Below, piece after piece: positions 7,424 through 16,246 of a DNA stretch of 64,000 nucleotides. Position numbers and translations under genes: made by a program. The DNA is from Solirhodobacter olei (lineage in GTDB: Bacteria > Pseudomonadota > Alphaproteobacteria > Rhodobacterales > Rhodobacteraceae): the NCBI RefSeq assembly GCF_004010155.1, contig NZ_RRYH01000003.1, forward strand, positions 248,001-312,000, in the 5' to 3' direction. The notes under the pieces were generated by a model, which saw only the letters and a list, made by a program, of their open reading frames with translations, searched no databases and was not told the origin of the DNA. The first letter of the stretch is position 1, and the number at the start of each line of letters is the position of its first letter.

Positions 7424-9316
7424 ATGGCGGGAAGAGGGCGCATCACTGGCGCTGCGGCGGGGCTTATGGTGCTGGCCCTGACCGGCGCGGCGGCCGCCGC
7501 GCCCGCTGCCCCCGTGCCCGCCGCTGCCACGCCCGCGCCGGCGGCACCCGCCGCCTCTTCCGCGACGGCGACGCCTGCCGCGCCGAAAGCCGAGGCACCC
7601 GCCGCCCCGCTGAGGGCCTTCGACTTCGCGCGCCATACCGACGCCCGCTTCAGCGAGGATCTGCGCGACGGAATCCAGACGCTCTCGGCGGCGCAGACGC
7701 GGCCGCAGCTGCAGGCGGCGCGGATGGACCTGGCGGAGCTTTACCTGGCGCATCTGATGCTGCCGGAGGGGCGGTCTGTCCTGAACGCTGTCTCGAAGGG
7801 GGATCTGGACGCGGCGGGCAAGGCGCGCTGGGGGGCGCTTTCGGCGGGCTTCACGCTGATGGGGGGCAAGGCGCTGGCGCCGGATGCGGCGGGCTCGCCC
7901 CTGACGCCGGCCAACAAGGGTTGGCCGGATTACGACTTCTGGGCCGCCATGCAGGCGATCCGCGCGCAGGACGCCAAGGGGATCAAGACGGATCTGCCCG
8001 GCGCCTTCGCGCGGCTCTCTGCCTATCCGCGGGTCTATGGCAGGACCTGCCTGCCGCTGTTCCTGGCCGCCGCGATCGACATTCAGGACTGGACGCTGGC
8101 CAAGCACATCGCGATGCGCTTCGACGCCTATCCGGAGCTGAAAGCGAAGCCGGTCTACAAATACCTTCTCGGCCAGGCGGCGCTGGGGGTGAACCGACCC
8201 GAGCAGGCGCATCAGGCGCTGTCGGAGGCGGCCGCGGGCACGGGGCCCTACGCAATGCGGGCGATGCTGGCGCTGGTCGATCTCGGCCAGCAGGATCATT
8301 CGGTCACCCCGGCGCAGGCGCGCAAGATGCTGGAGGCGGGGCTGGCCCATTGGTCGGGGGGCGAGATCGAGCTGGGTGCCCTGCGGCGGCTGGCGGTGGT
8401 CGACCGCGAGCTGGGGGACTGGCCGGGGCTGCTGAAGGTGCTCGGGCGGATCCTGCGGGACTTTCCGAAAAGCCCCGATGCGGCGCCCGCGAAGCGGCAG
8501 GCCGAAAGCCTGATCGCGGGCTACTATCCCTTCGCGATTTCCGACAAGGTGCCGCTGGCGCAGCTTCTGGCCACGCATCACGCCATCACCCCCTACTTCC
8601 GCTTCGACGACGTGTTCGAGACCCAGGCCGAGGCGCTGGCCGATCACCTTCTGGCGCTGGGGGCGACCGGGATGGCGGCGCAGGAATACCGCCGGATCGC
8701 CGAGACGCTGGGCGTGGTCAAGGATCTTGGCCTCTGGAAAGTCGCGCTGGAGCGTCTGGCGCGGTTGCGGCTGAAGGAGGCGGGCGCGCTGGCGCAGGGC
8801 GGGCAGATGAAGGCGGCGGCGCAGGCGCTGGCCGGGATCGACGGGATGACGCCGGCCCAGAAAGACAAGCTCGGCACGCTGAAGGCGCAGATCTACGCGG
8901 CGCTGGGCGATCAGGCCAAGGTGCTGGACCTGAGCGTGGCGGATCCGGGCCCGGCCTATCTGCGGCTGGTCGCCGAGGCGCATTTCGACCGCAAGGACTG
9001 GCAGGGCGCGGACGCGGCCTATCGGAAGCTCTGGGCCGCCCATGCCAAGGATTTCGGCGGAGTGGACGCGATCCGGCTGCTGATTGCGGCCTTCAAGGCC
9101 GGCGACGGGGCCACGGCCGACAAGGTGGCGGCGGCCTTTCCCAAGCTCGGCAACTCGCCGGAATGGACGCGGCTGGCGGCGGGGCTGGTGAAGGCGCCGG
9201 CGTCGATCGACCCGCTGAAGCTCTCTGCCGCAGATGCGCGGCTGAACAATGCACAAGGACTGATCCAGGGTCTCGGGGCCGCTGCGGCGGATCTCGGCGG
9301 GGCCGCGAAGAAGTAA
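7424..9316 (+). CDS. Secreted TPR-type helical repeat protein in the flagellar locus
   Basis: 630 residues. A signal peptide (GAAAGLMVLALTGAAAAAPAA) is followed by an Ala/Pro-rich linker to about residue 65 and then by an all-helical body. The body has TPR-like pairs, for example PVYKYLLGQAALGVNRPEQAHQALSEAA, MRAMLALVDLG and PAYLRLVAEAHFDRKDWQGADAAYRKLW. It is predicted periplasmic. It lies between flgF (divergent) and flgE (same strand, 153 bp away) inside an unbroken flagellar region, so a motility role is likely. Rhizobial MotC is a periplasmic motility protein in comparable loci but is shorter (about 430 residues), and I cannot show homology. Function unknown. Confidence 0.75.
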   Translation: MAGRGRITGAAAGLMVLALTGAAAAAPAAPVPAAATPAPAAPAASSATATPAAPKAEAPAAPLRAFDFARHTDARFSEDLRDGIQTLSAAQTRPQLQAARMDLAELYLAHLMLPEGRSVLNAVSKGDLDAAGKARWGALSAGFTLMGGKALAPDAAGSPLTPANKGWPDYDFWAAMQAIRAQDAKGIKTDLPGAFARLSAYPRVYGRTCLPLFLAAAIDIQDWTLAKHIAMRFDAYPELKAKPVYKYLLGQAALGVNRPEQAHQALSEAAAGTGPYAMRAMLALVDLGQQDHSVTPAQARKMLEAGLAHWSGGEIELGALRRLAVVDRELGDWPGLLKVLGRILRDFPKSPDAAPAKRQAESLIAGYYPFAISDKVPLAQLLATHHAITPYFRFDDVFETQAEALADHLLALGATGMAAQEYRRIAETLGVVKDLGLWKVALERLARLRLKEAGALAQGGQMKAAAQALAGIDGMTPAQKDKLGTLKAQIYAALGDQAKVLDLSVADPGPAYLRLVAEAHFDRKDWQGADAAYRKLWAAHAKDFGGVDAIRLLIAAFKAGDGATADKVAAAFPKLGNSPEWTRLAAGLVKAPASIDPLKLSAADARLNNAQGLIQGLGAAAADLGGAAKK

Positions 9317-9394
9317 TTTTGCCAGCCGCGAAGGAAAATGCGCTCGCGTTTTCCTTGTGATTCGCATGGGCTAGCACCGAAAAGTGCGAATTCT

Positions 9395-9410
9395 TTAACT
9401 CAGGCTAAAG
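9395..9410 (+). promoter_or_regulatory. CtrA-type box upstream of flgE
   Basis: TTAACTCAGGCTAAAG has TTAA-N7-TAAA, seven of eight positions of the CtrA consensus TTAA-N7-TTAA, with the correct 11-bp half-site spacing. It lies 60-75 bp upstream of the flgE ATG in an AT-richer gap. It shares AGGCTAARG with the element at 14188-14196. Confidence 0.5.
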
Positions 9411-9469
9411 AAGCCGAACGTATTTCTTGCTCGAACGACATCCGTCTTTGCGTGGGAAGGACTTCTGGC

Positions 9470-10774
9470 ATGAGCATATCGAGCGCGATGCAGACCGGGG
9501 TGAGCGGCCTCTATGCGAACTCGACCGCCGTCGGCAAGATTTCTGAAAATATCGCCAACGCGAATACCGACGGCTACAAGCGTCAGTTCTCGCAGATGGT
9601 GACGACGACGGCCTCGGGGGCCAACGGCAACGCGCCCTCGGGCGTGGAGGCGGTGAACACGGCCGACGTCTCGCTGGGCGGCACCATGCAATCGACCAGC
9701 TCGCCGACCGACCTGGCGGTGAACGGCAACGGTTTCTTCGTCGTCACGCCTTCGGCGAACGACGCGGTCGAATCGGATTACATGCTGACGCGCGCGGGCA
9801 GCTTCAAGCCGGACGCGAACGGCAACCTGGTGAACGCGGCGGGCTATTACCTCGCCGGTTACGCCTACAAGTCGGACGGCACGCTGGGCCCGGTCGACCG
9901 CAGCGGCTTCAGCGGGATGAGTACGGTGAACGTGCGGAACGCATCGCTGCCGCCGGCGGCGACGACGACGATCTCGGTGCAGGGCAACCTGCCGTCGCAG
10001 CAGACGGGCCTCACCACGCCCGGCGCGCCCTTCACCTCGTCCACCGCCTTCTTTTCGCCGCTGGGCCAGAGCGGGCAGCTGCAATTCTCCTGGCAGCCGA
10101 CGAGCACCGCGAACAAATGGACGATGACCGTCTCGGACAACAGCGGCAACACCTACGGCAGCGTCGATATCGCCTTCAACGACTCGGGCGCCAATGCCGG
10201 CTCGCCGGTGAGCTATTCCAACGTGCAGAACCTGGCGACGGCGCCCGCGGCCTTCAGCCTGGACCCGACCACCGGGATCGCGACGCTCTCGATCAACAAC
10301 GGCGCCACGCCGCAGTCGGTGACGCTGAAGCTCGGCGCGCCGAACAGCTCCTCCGGCATCACCCAGTTTGCCGGGGACTTCACGCCGCAGACCTTCGACA
10401 AGGACGGCTCGCCCTCCAGCAACCTCAGCCGGGTCGAGGTGGACAGCAGCGGCAACCTGATCGGCGTCTTCGACAACGGCGACCAGAAGAAGCTCTACCA
10501 GATCCCGCTCGGCAACGTGACCAACCCCGACGGGCTGACGCTGAACAACGGTAACGCCTACAAGCTGTCGACCGACTCGGGCGCCTATTCGAACCAGCCC
10601 GCGGGCACCGGTTCGGTCGGCACGATCGCCTCGAAGTCGCTTGAGGCTTCGAACGTCGATATCGCCCAGGAGCTGAGCAACCTGATCGTCGTGCAGCGGG
10701 CCTATTCGACGGATGCGAAGATCGTCACCACCATGGACCAGATGCTGAGCGTCACCACGCAGCTGAAGCAGTAA
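9470..10774 (+). CDS. flgE: Flagellar hook protein FlgE
   Basis: 434 residues. N-terminal signature: SSAMQTGVSGLYANSTAVGKISENIANANTDGYKRQF. Core: PTDLAVNGNGFFVV. C-terminal signature: SLEASNVDIAQELSNLIVVQRAYSTDAKIVTTMDQML. FlgE subunits are exported and form the curved hook. ATG 9470 was chosen because the N-terminal coiled-coil motif begins there; an in-frame ATG at 9338 would add 44 non-homologous residues running through the CtrA-type box. It starts a flgE-flgK-flgL run on the + strand. Confidence 0.96.
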   Translation: MSISSAMQTGVSGLYANSTAVGKISENIANANTDGYKRQFSQMVTTTASGANGNAPSGVEAVNTADVSLGGTMQSTSSPTDLAVNGNGFFVVTPSANDAVESDYMLTRAGSFKPDANGNLVNAAGYYLAGYAYKSDGTLGPVDRSGFSGMSTVNVRNASLPPAATTTISVQGNLPSQQTGLTTPGAPFTSSTAFFSPLGQSGQLQFSWQPTSTANKWTMTVSDNSGNTYGSVDIAFNDSGANAGSPVSYSNVQNLATAPAAFSLDPTTGIATLSINNGATPQSVTLKLGAPNSSSGITQFAGDFTPQTFDKDGSPSSNLSRVEVDSSGNLIGVFDNGDQKKLYQIPLGNVTNPDGLTLNNGNAYKLSTDSGAYSNQPAGTGSVGTIASKSLEASNVDIAQELSNLIVVQRAYSTDAKIVTTMDQMLSVTTQLKQ

Positions 10775-10801
10775 TCCGGCGGGATACTGAGGACTGACTG
10801 A

Positions 10802-12223
10802 ATGTCGCTGACAAGCGCGCTTGCCACCGCACAGAGTGGCCTTCAGGCCACCCAGGTGTGGTCGGATGTCACCTCGAACAACATCGCCAACGTCAACACC
10901 CAGGGTTACAACGCCAAGGAGGTAGCATTCTCCACCACGGCCTCTGGCGACAGCGGGGGGGTGCAGGTCAGCGACATCAAGCGCGAGGTCGACGCCTCGC
11001 TCGATGCGATGTACCGGCTGCAGTCGAGCCAGATGTCGACCCAGCAGGCGATCTACGAAGGGGTGCAGGCCTATACCGCGATCATCGGTCAGCCGAGCGA
11101 TGGCACCTCAGTGGTGGCGAAGCTGACCAACCTGCAGACGGCCTTCGGCACGCTGGCCAACTCGCCCGGCGACCCTGCGGCGCAGCAGGGGGTGCTGACC
11201 GCGGCGCAGCAGGTGACAAGTTCGCTCAACCAGGCCAATTCCACCCTGAGCGAGGTGAAGGGCGAGGTGACGACGGAGATCAAGTACAACGTCACCGATC
11301 TCAACACCTCGCTTTACCAGATCGCCGGGCTGAACAAGCAGATCGTGGCGGCGCAGCCGGGATCGGCGGCGGCGGCCAATCTGCAGGACCAGATGCAGCA
11401 GGCGGTGCAGAGCGTGTCGCAGGCGATGGACGTGCAGGTGAGCACCGGCTCGAACGGGCAGATCTCGCTCTTCACCCCGGGCGGGACCGCGCTGGTCGAT
11501 GGGCAGACGGTCAACGACGTCAGCTATAACGAGAGCACCGGCAAGCTATACTCCGGCACGCAGGAGATCACGCCGGGCACCACCGGAGTGCGCGGTTTCG
11601 AGAGCGGCAGCCTGGCCGGGCTCTTCCAGCTGAAGGACTCGATCCTGCCGACCTTCCAGTCGCAGCTCGACAATTTCGCCGGCAACCTGATGAAGAGCTT
11701 CCAATCCGCCGACGCCTCGCTTGCGCCGGGGCAGGCGGGGCTGTTCACCGATGCGGGCTCTGCCTACAACGCCGCAAACGAGCAGGGGCTGGCGGGGCGG
11801 ATCACCGTAAACGCCGCCGCCGATCCGACGCAGGGCGGTTCGCTGTCGCTCATCAAGGACGGGCTGGGGGCCACGACGCCGCTGGCCGCGGGCGACGCGA
11901 CGCAGGTAAACGCCTTCCTCAACGCCTTTTCCGGCACGGTGACGCCGGGGGCGAACACGGCGCTTTCGGGGGCGATGACGCTGACGGATTACGCCTCCAA
12001 CATGGTGACCTATCAGCAGGTCGCCGGGACAAATGCGCAGGCCAAGTACAACGCCCTGCAGACCTCGGCCCAGACGATCAACAGTTCGCGCCAGGGGATC
12101 GAGGGCGTCAATCTGGACAACGAACTGCAGAAGCTGATCGTGATCCAGCATTCCTACGCGGCCAACGCCAAGATGATGAGCACCATCTCCAGCATGATGG
12201 ATTCGCTGATCCAGGCGGTATGA
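10802..12223 (+). CDS. flgK: Hook-associated protein 1, FlgK
   Basis: 473 residues. N-terminus: SALATAQSGLQATQVWSDVTSNNIANVNTQGYNAKEVAF. Middle: STLSEVKGEVTTEIKYNVTDLNTSLYQIAGLNKQI. C-terminus: GVNLDNELQKLIVIQHSYAANAKMMSTISSMMDSLIQ. It forms the first of the two rings joining hook to filament. It follows flgE by 27 bp and precedes flgL by 13 bp, the usual order. Confidence 0.96.
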   Translation: MSLTSALATAQSGLQATQVWSDVTSNNIANVNTQGYNAKEVAFSTTASGDSGGVQVSDIKREVDASLDAMYRLQSSQMSTQQAIYEGVQAYTAIIGQPSDGTSVVAKLTNLQTAFGTLANSPGDPAAQQGVLTAAQQVTSSLNQANSTLSEVKGEVTTEIKYNVTDLNTSLYQIAGLNKQIVAAQPGSAAAANLQDQMQQAVQSVSQAMDVQVSTGSNGQISLFTPGGTALVDGQTVNDVSYNESTGKLYSGTQEITPGTTGVRGFESGSLAGLFQLKDSILPTFQSQLDNFAGNLMKSFQSADASLAPGQAGLFTDAGSAYNAANEQGLAGRITVNAAADPTQGGSLSLIKDGLGATTPLAAGDATQVNAFLNAFSGTVTPGANTALSGAMTLTDYASNMVTYQQVAGTNAQAKYNALQTSAQTINSSRQGIEGVNLDNELQKLIVIQHSYAANAKMMSTISSMMDSLIQAV

Positions 12224-12236
12224 CGGGAGAGCGAAG

Positions 12237-13319
12237 ATGACCTCGACGATCTTTGGGCCGGCATCGACGCTGGGCGTGCTGCAGCAGCAGCAGCTCAATG
12301 CCGAGAAGCTGAACTCGCAGCTGCAGCAGGCGAACCAGGAGGTCTCCACCGGGCTGAGGGCGAATGTCTATGCCGACCTGGGCCAGACCGCCTCGATCAC
12401 GCTGGAACTGCGCTCGCAGATGGACCAGGCCGATGCGCTGTCGACGTCGAACACGCTTCTGGGCAACAAGATGGACGTGATGTCCACCGCGCTTGGCAGC
12501 ATCGAGACGACGGCGCAAAGCGTGCTGTCGGCCGCGGTGAGCAACGTGAACTCGCCCACCCCCACGGCGGCGACGTTGCAGCAGACCGCGAAGGCGGCGC
12601 TGGCGACGCTGACGCAGGCGCTCAACACCAGCTATGCCGGGTCCTATCTCTTCTCGGGCACGGCGACCGACAAGCCGGCGGTGCAGGGCTACTCGCAGGT
12701 CAGCGCCGCGACCGGCAAGTCGCCCGAGCAGGCGGTGAACGCCGTCGTCGGCAGCGGGCCGGCCAGCGCCGCGGACGCCAGCACCATGATCGCGCAGCTC
12801 AACGCCATGTTCAGCTCCACCGCCACCGATCCGACGCAGAATTTCCAGGGCACCTTCTACAACGGCACGCCGGCGACCGACGCCTCCGGCAACCCGAGCC
12901 CGAGGGTGACCGCGCAGATCGCGCAGGGGCAGGTGATCAGCTACGGCGTGCAGGCCAACGATTCGGAAATCCGGAAGGTGATGCAGGGGCTGTCGATGCT
13001 CGCCTCCACCGATGTCAGCAAGATCTCCGACAGCGGGGCCTACCAGTCCTGGATGAAGAGCGCGGTCTCGCTGCTGTCGGGCGGGGTGACCGGGGTGACT
13101 GCCGCGCAGGCGGCGCTGGGGAGCCAGCAGCAGCTGGTCGCCGACACGGCGACGCGGCAGGGCGACATGCAGAAGGTCTACAACACCCGCATCCTCGGCT
13201 ACGAGGCGGTCGACCCCTACAAGGCGGCGAGCACGCTGTCGGCGCTGCAGACCCAGCTGCAGGCGACCTATGCCGCGACCTCGCAGCTGTCGAAGCTGTC
13301 GATCCTGAACTATCTCTGA
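12237..13319 (+). CDS. flgL: Hook-associated protein 3, FlgL
   Basis: 360 residues. The N-terminal flagellin-like helix (LNAEKLNSQLQQANQEVSTGLRANVYADLG) and the C-terminal partner (ALGSQQQLVADTATRQGDMQKVYNTRILGYEAVDPYKAASTLSALQTQLQATYAATSQLSKLSILNYL) match the hook-filament junction protein. The middle has the YAGSYLFSGTATDKPAV motif. It is the last gene of flgE-flgK-flgL and is followed by a hairpin before the convergent regulator gene. Confidence 0.95.
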   Translation: MTSTIFGPASTLGVLQQQQLNAEKLNSQLQQANQEVSTGLRANVYADLGQTASITLELRSQMDQADALSTSNTLLGNKMDVMSTALGSIETTAQSVLSAAVSNVNSPTPTAATLQQTAKAALATLTQALNTSYAGSYLFSGTATDKPAVQGYSQVSAATGKSPEQAVNAVVGSGPASAADASTMIAQLNAMFSSTATDPTQNFQGTFYNGTPATDASGNPSPRVTAQIAQGQVISYGVQANDSEIRKVMQGLSMLASTDVSKISDSGAYQSWMKSAVSLLSGGVTGVTAAQAALGSQQQLVADTATRQGDMQKVYNTRILGYEAVDPYKAASTLSALQTQLQATYAATSQLSKLSILNYL

Positions 13320-13337
13320 GGTTCCGCCCGGCCTGAG

Positions 13338-13358
13338 GATCCGCGTCGGGCGCGGATC
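13338..13358. terminator. Hairpin between flgL and the convergent ftcR-like gene
   Basis: A perfect 8-bp stem GATCCGCG / CGCGGATC with a TCGGG loop lies between the two convergent stop codons. It could end transcription from either side, though no U-tract is visible. Confidence 0.5.
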
Positions 13359-13376
13359 GCCTAGGGTTTGCCCGCG

Positions 13377-14147
13377 TCAGGCGCGGGCAGACGCGGCGTG
13401 TTCGGCCTGGCGGCCCCGGGGCATCTCGACGATATCGCCGGCCGGGTCTTCGGCATGGTCGTCATCTGCGGTTCCGAACTTGTAGCCGCGGCCGTAGACC
13501 GTCTCGATATACTGGTGGCCGCTGTCGGCGGCGGTGCCGATCTTCTTGCGCAGCTTGCAGATATAGACGTCGATCACCTTGTCGAAGGGCTGGGTGTCGT
13601 CCATGCCATAGACCGCATCGTAGATTGCCGCCTTCGAGATCACCCGGTTGGCGTTCAGCGCCAGGTGCTGGAAGATCGCGTGTTCGCGGCGCGAAAGCCG
13701 CAGCCGCTCGCCGCAGACCTGCGGGTCGCGGCCGTCGAAATAGGCGGTGACCTCGCCCACCGTCACGCTTTCGGCGGCATGGCCGTAGCTGCGGCGGATG
13801 ATCGAGTTGACGCGGCTGATGATCTCGATGCCCTTGATCGGGCTGACCATCACGTCATCCGCGCCCTGGTTGAGCGACTCCGAGGCATCGCGGGAATTCT
13901 TGAAATCGCGCATCACCAGAACCGGGTTCCGGCAGCCGGCGGCGCGGATGGCGCGGATATGTTCGGCCAGGTGCGGGGTTTCGCCGATCAGGATCGCGCG
14001 GGTATCGCTGCCCTTGCGGTTCAGGATCGAGAGGTCGGAGGCGAAGAATGCCTCCTCCACCACGATCGGAGACATCCTGACGCCCCGAAGCTCGGCCAGC
14101 AGCGCATCCCGTCGCCCGGCCCGCGGCTCAAAGACGTAGATGTACAT
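13377..14147 (-). CDS. ftcR: FtcR/CtrA-like OmpR-family regulator with degenerate receiver domain
   Basis: 256 residues. Residues 1-110 have the receiver fold pattern but lack the phosphorylation site. The position after beta-3 reads AILIGET (residues 51-57) with no Asp, and the usual Lys-Pro at the end is Ser-Pro (MVSPIKG). Residues ~125-230 are a winged-helix domain: RLRLSRREHAIFQHLALNANRVISKAAIYDAVYG, then DKVIDVYICKLRKKIG and YIETVYGRGYKF, close to the CtrA type. This matches rhizobial FtcR, a phosphorylation-independent class III flagellar regulator. ATG 14147 follows GGAGG; an upstream in-frame ATG at 14216 has no ribosome site. Divergent from flgI. The symbol is by similarity of architecture and context. 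Confidence 0.75.
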   Translation of the reverse strand: MYIYVFEPRAGRRDALLAELRGVRMSPIVVEEAFFASDLSILNRKGSDTRAILIGETPHLAEHIRAIRAAGCRNPVLVMRDFKNSRDASESLNQGADDVMVSPIKGIEIISRVNSIIRRSYGHAAESVTVGEVTAYFDGRDPQVCGERLRLSRREHAIFQHLALNANRVISKAAIYDAVYGMDDTQPFDKVIDVYICKLRKKIGTAADSGHQYIETVYGRGYKFGTADDDHAEDPAGDIVEMPRGRQAEHAASARA

Positions 14148-14180
14148 GGGATCCTCCAGGTTGCCCCGACAGTCGCGAAG

Positions 14181-14209
14181 TAAGGATAGGCTAAGGACTG
14201 CAAGAATAG
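14181..14209 (+). promoter_or_regulatory. Tandem TAAGGAYA elements between ftcR-like gene and flgI
   Basis: TAAGGATAG (14181-14189), TAAGGACTG (14192-14200) and CAAGAATAG (14201-14209) form a tandem array. The first two are 11 bp apart, the helical spacing used by OmpR/CtrA-type regulators. The array lies in the 169-bp divergent gap and is one of only a few AT-rich spots in the region. Candidate autoregulatory and flgI operator. Confidence 0.4.
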
Positions 14210-14316
14210 TTGTCAATCAGAAACGGAAAAGCAAGTAGACATACTGCTGCTCTGGATTTATACATGGACATACAAAGATTGATATGGGCTGTTCTATGCA
14301 GCCCGGGAGCAGCGGG

Positions 14317-15435
14317 ATGACGGATATCCATCGGATCTATCGCCGGGTGCTGGTGGTGCTGGCAGCGCTGCTGGTTGTTCTGCCGGCGGTTGCGACGGCG
14401 GAAGTGCGGATCAAGGATCTCGTCAGCTTCGAGGGGGTGCGCAAGAACCAGCTTGTAGGATACGGCCTTGTGGTCGGGCTCGACGGCACCGGGGACACGC
14501 TGCAGAACAGCCCCTTCACCCGCAAGTCGATGGAGGGGATGCTGGAGCGGCTGGGCGTCGGTAACCTCTCTGCCGACACGTTGAAGACCAAGAACACGGC
14601 GGCGGTGATGGTGACCGCGAACCTGCCGCCCTTTGCGCGGCGGGGCTCGGCGATCGATGTAACCGTGTCGTCTCTGGGGGACGCGTCGAGCCTGAGGGGC
14701 GGGACGCTGATCGTGACGCCGCTGACCGGCGCGGATGGCGAGGTCTATGCGGTGGCGCAGGGGCCGGTGGCCGTCGCGGGCTATTCGGCGCAGGGCAAGG
14801 CTGCGAGCCAGGTCAGTGGCGTGCCGACGGTGGCGCGGATCGATAACGGCGCCACGGTGGAACGCGAGATCAAGTTCGACCTCAACAGCCTGCGCTCGGT
14901 GCGCCTTGCACTGCGCACGCCCGATTTCACGACGGCCGAGCGGATCCATGACGTGATCAACGGCAAGCTCGGGTCGGGCTCCTCGCGGGTTCTCGATTCC
15001 GGCACCGTCGAGGTCGAGCGGCGCGGCAAGGAGGATATTCCCGGGCTTATGGCCTCGATCGAGAACCTTACGGTCAAGGCGGACGAGCCGGCCAAGGTGG
15101 TGATCGACGAGAAGACCGGCACGATCGTGATCGGCGAACATGTCAGGATCGACCGGGTGGCGATCAGCCAGGGTGGGCTGACGGTGCGGGTGCAGGAAAG
15201 CGCCAAGGTGAGCCAGCCGAAGCCGTTCTCGGTCGGTAACACGGTGGTGGTGCCGCAGACCAAGCTGAAGGTGACCGAGAAGAACACGAAGTTCACCGTG
15301 CTCGATGGGGACGTGAGCCTGCAGGACCTGGTCGACGGGCTGAACGCCATCGGGGTGACGGCGCGCCAGACCATCGCGATCCTGCAGGCGATCAAGGCGG
15401 CGGGCGCGCTTCATGCCGATCTGGAAATCATCTGA
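14317..15435 (+). CDS. flgI: Flagellar P-ring protein FlgI
   Basis: 372 residues with a Sec signal peptide (VLVVLAALLVVLPAVATAEV). The mature start is RIKDLVSFEGVRKNQLVGYGLVVGLDGTGD, near-invariant in FlgI. Further blocks are KNTAAVMVTANLPPFARRGS, GGTLIVTPLTGADGEVYAVAQGP and the C-terminal LQDLVDGLNAIGVTARQTIAILQAIKAAGALHADLEII. It forms the periplasmic P ring. ATG 14317 places the signal peptide correctly; an in-frame ATG at 14284 would add 11 residues. It heads flgI-flgJ-like-flgN-like, apart from flgA-flgH. Confidence 0.95.
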   Translation: MTDIHRIYRRVLVVLAALLVVLPAVATAEVRIKDLVSFEGVRKNQLVGYGLVVGLDGTGDTLQNSPFTRKSMEGMLERLGVGNLSADTLKTKNTAAVMVTANLPPFARRGSAIDVTVSSLGDASSLRGGTLIVTPLTGADGEVYAVAQGPVAVAGYSAQGKAASQVSGVPTVARIDNGATVEREIKFDLNSLRSVRLALRTPDFTTAERIHDVINGKLGSGSSRVLDSGTVEVERRGKEDIPGLMASIENLTVKADEPAKVVIDEKTGTIVIGEHVRIDRVAISQGGLTVRVQESAKVSQPKPFSVGNTVVVPQTKLKVTEKNTKFTVLDGDVSLQDLVDGLNAIGVTARQTIAILQAIKAAGALHADLEII

Positions 15436-15444
15436 GGCCGCGCA

Positions 15445-15747
15445 ATGGATCCGATCGGAAAATCCCAGCCCCTGCCCGTCACCCCGCCCGCGCCGTCATC
15501 TGCGCAGGCCAAGCAGGTCGGCGAGAAGTTCGAGGCTGTCTTTCTCACCGAGATGGTGAACCAGATGATGAGCACGGTGAAGGTCGGCAATCTCGACGGC
15601 GGCCACGCCGAGGAGACCTGGCGCTTCTTCATGGCCAAGGCGATGGCCGACCAGATCGCCAAGACCGGTACGACGGGGATCGCGCAATCCGTCGAGCATA
15701 TGCTGAAGGCCTATGGCGGGCGCCCTGGAGGGACTGAGAATGGGTGA
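15445..15747 (+). CDS. flgJ: Short FlgJ-type rod-binding protein
   Basis: 100 residues that correspond only to the N-terminal rod-binding domain of FlgJ (KQVGEKFEAVFLTEMVNQMMSTVKVG, then HAEETWRFFMAKAMADQIAKTGTTGIAQSVEHML). The peptidoglycan hydrolase half of enterobacterial FlgJ is missing, as in other alphaproteobacteria where a separate enzyme opens the wall. It follows flgI by 9 bp and overlaps the next gene by 8 bp. Confidence 0.85.
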   Translation: MDPIGKSQPLPVTPPAPSSAQAKQVGEKFEAVFLTEMVNQMMSTVKVGNLDGGHAEETWRFFMAKAMADQIAKTGTTGIAQSVEHMLKAYGGRPGGTENG

Positions 15748-16243
15748 GATGTCGCGTTTCTCGCGCCGGATCGCGGCCCGGCGCGCATTGGGGCCGGAGG
15801 CGGGCGCGTTGCCCACCGCGGTGATGACCGAGGAGGACCGCCGCAACATCGCGAATTTCGAGGCCGACGCCGGGGCGGTGACCGCGCTTCTCAGGCGTGA
15901 AGTCGCGGCGATCCAGGCCGGCAAGCTCGATGCGGTGACCGAGCTCTACGAGCAGAAGACCGCGCTGCTGAAGCGGATGGAAGTGCTGATGCCGGTGGTC
16001 GAGCCCTTCCTGAAGGTGCGGCTTGCCGAGGACGAGGCGCTGCGCGAGAGGCTTGCAGCGCTCAACGCCGCGGTGCAGGAAGACAGCGCGCTGCTGGAGC
16101 GCATGTCTTCCGCCACGTCGCAGATCGTGGGCGACCTGGAAAAGATCCGCGATCGCCACAGCCTGAAGGGGCTTTACGGCAAGAGCGGCAAAAGGGTCAC
16201 AGGACCCGAGGACAAGCGGCGGCGGATCGATAAAACGATCTGA
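15740..16243 (+). CDS. FlgN-like export chaperone
   Basis: 167 residues, almost entirely helical: DRRNIANFEADAGAVTALLRREVAAIQAGKLDAVTELYEQKTALLKRME, then VQEDSALLERMSSATSQIVGDLEKIRDRHSLKGLYGKSG. Length, the LLxxExxAxxxGdl-like pattern and the C-terminal YxxxG motif fit FlgN, the cytoplasmic chaperone of FlgK and FlgL. The ATG overlaps the flgJ-like stop by 8 bp. The FlgN assignment rests on pattern and position. Confidence 0.65.
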   Translation: MGEMSRFSRRIAARRALGPEAGALPTAVMTEEDRRNIANFEADAGAVTALLRREVAAIQAGKLDAVTELYEQKTALLKRMEVLMPVVEPFLKVRLAEDEALRERLAALNAAVQEDSALLERMSSATSQIVGDLEKIRDRHSLKGLYGKSGKRVTGPEDKRRRIDKTI

Positions 16244-16246
16244 TTT

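Noticed and set aside
7280-9367. Apparent 945-residue minus-strand protein ending in FlgF
   Set aside because: Only the last 249 residues are FlgF; the extension is the complement of the TPR gene and has no homology.
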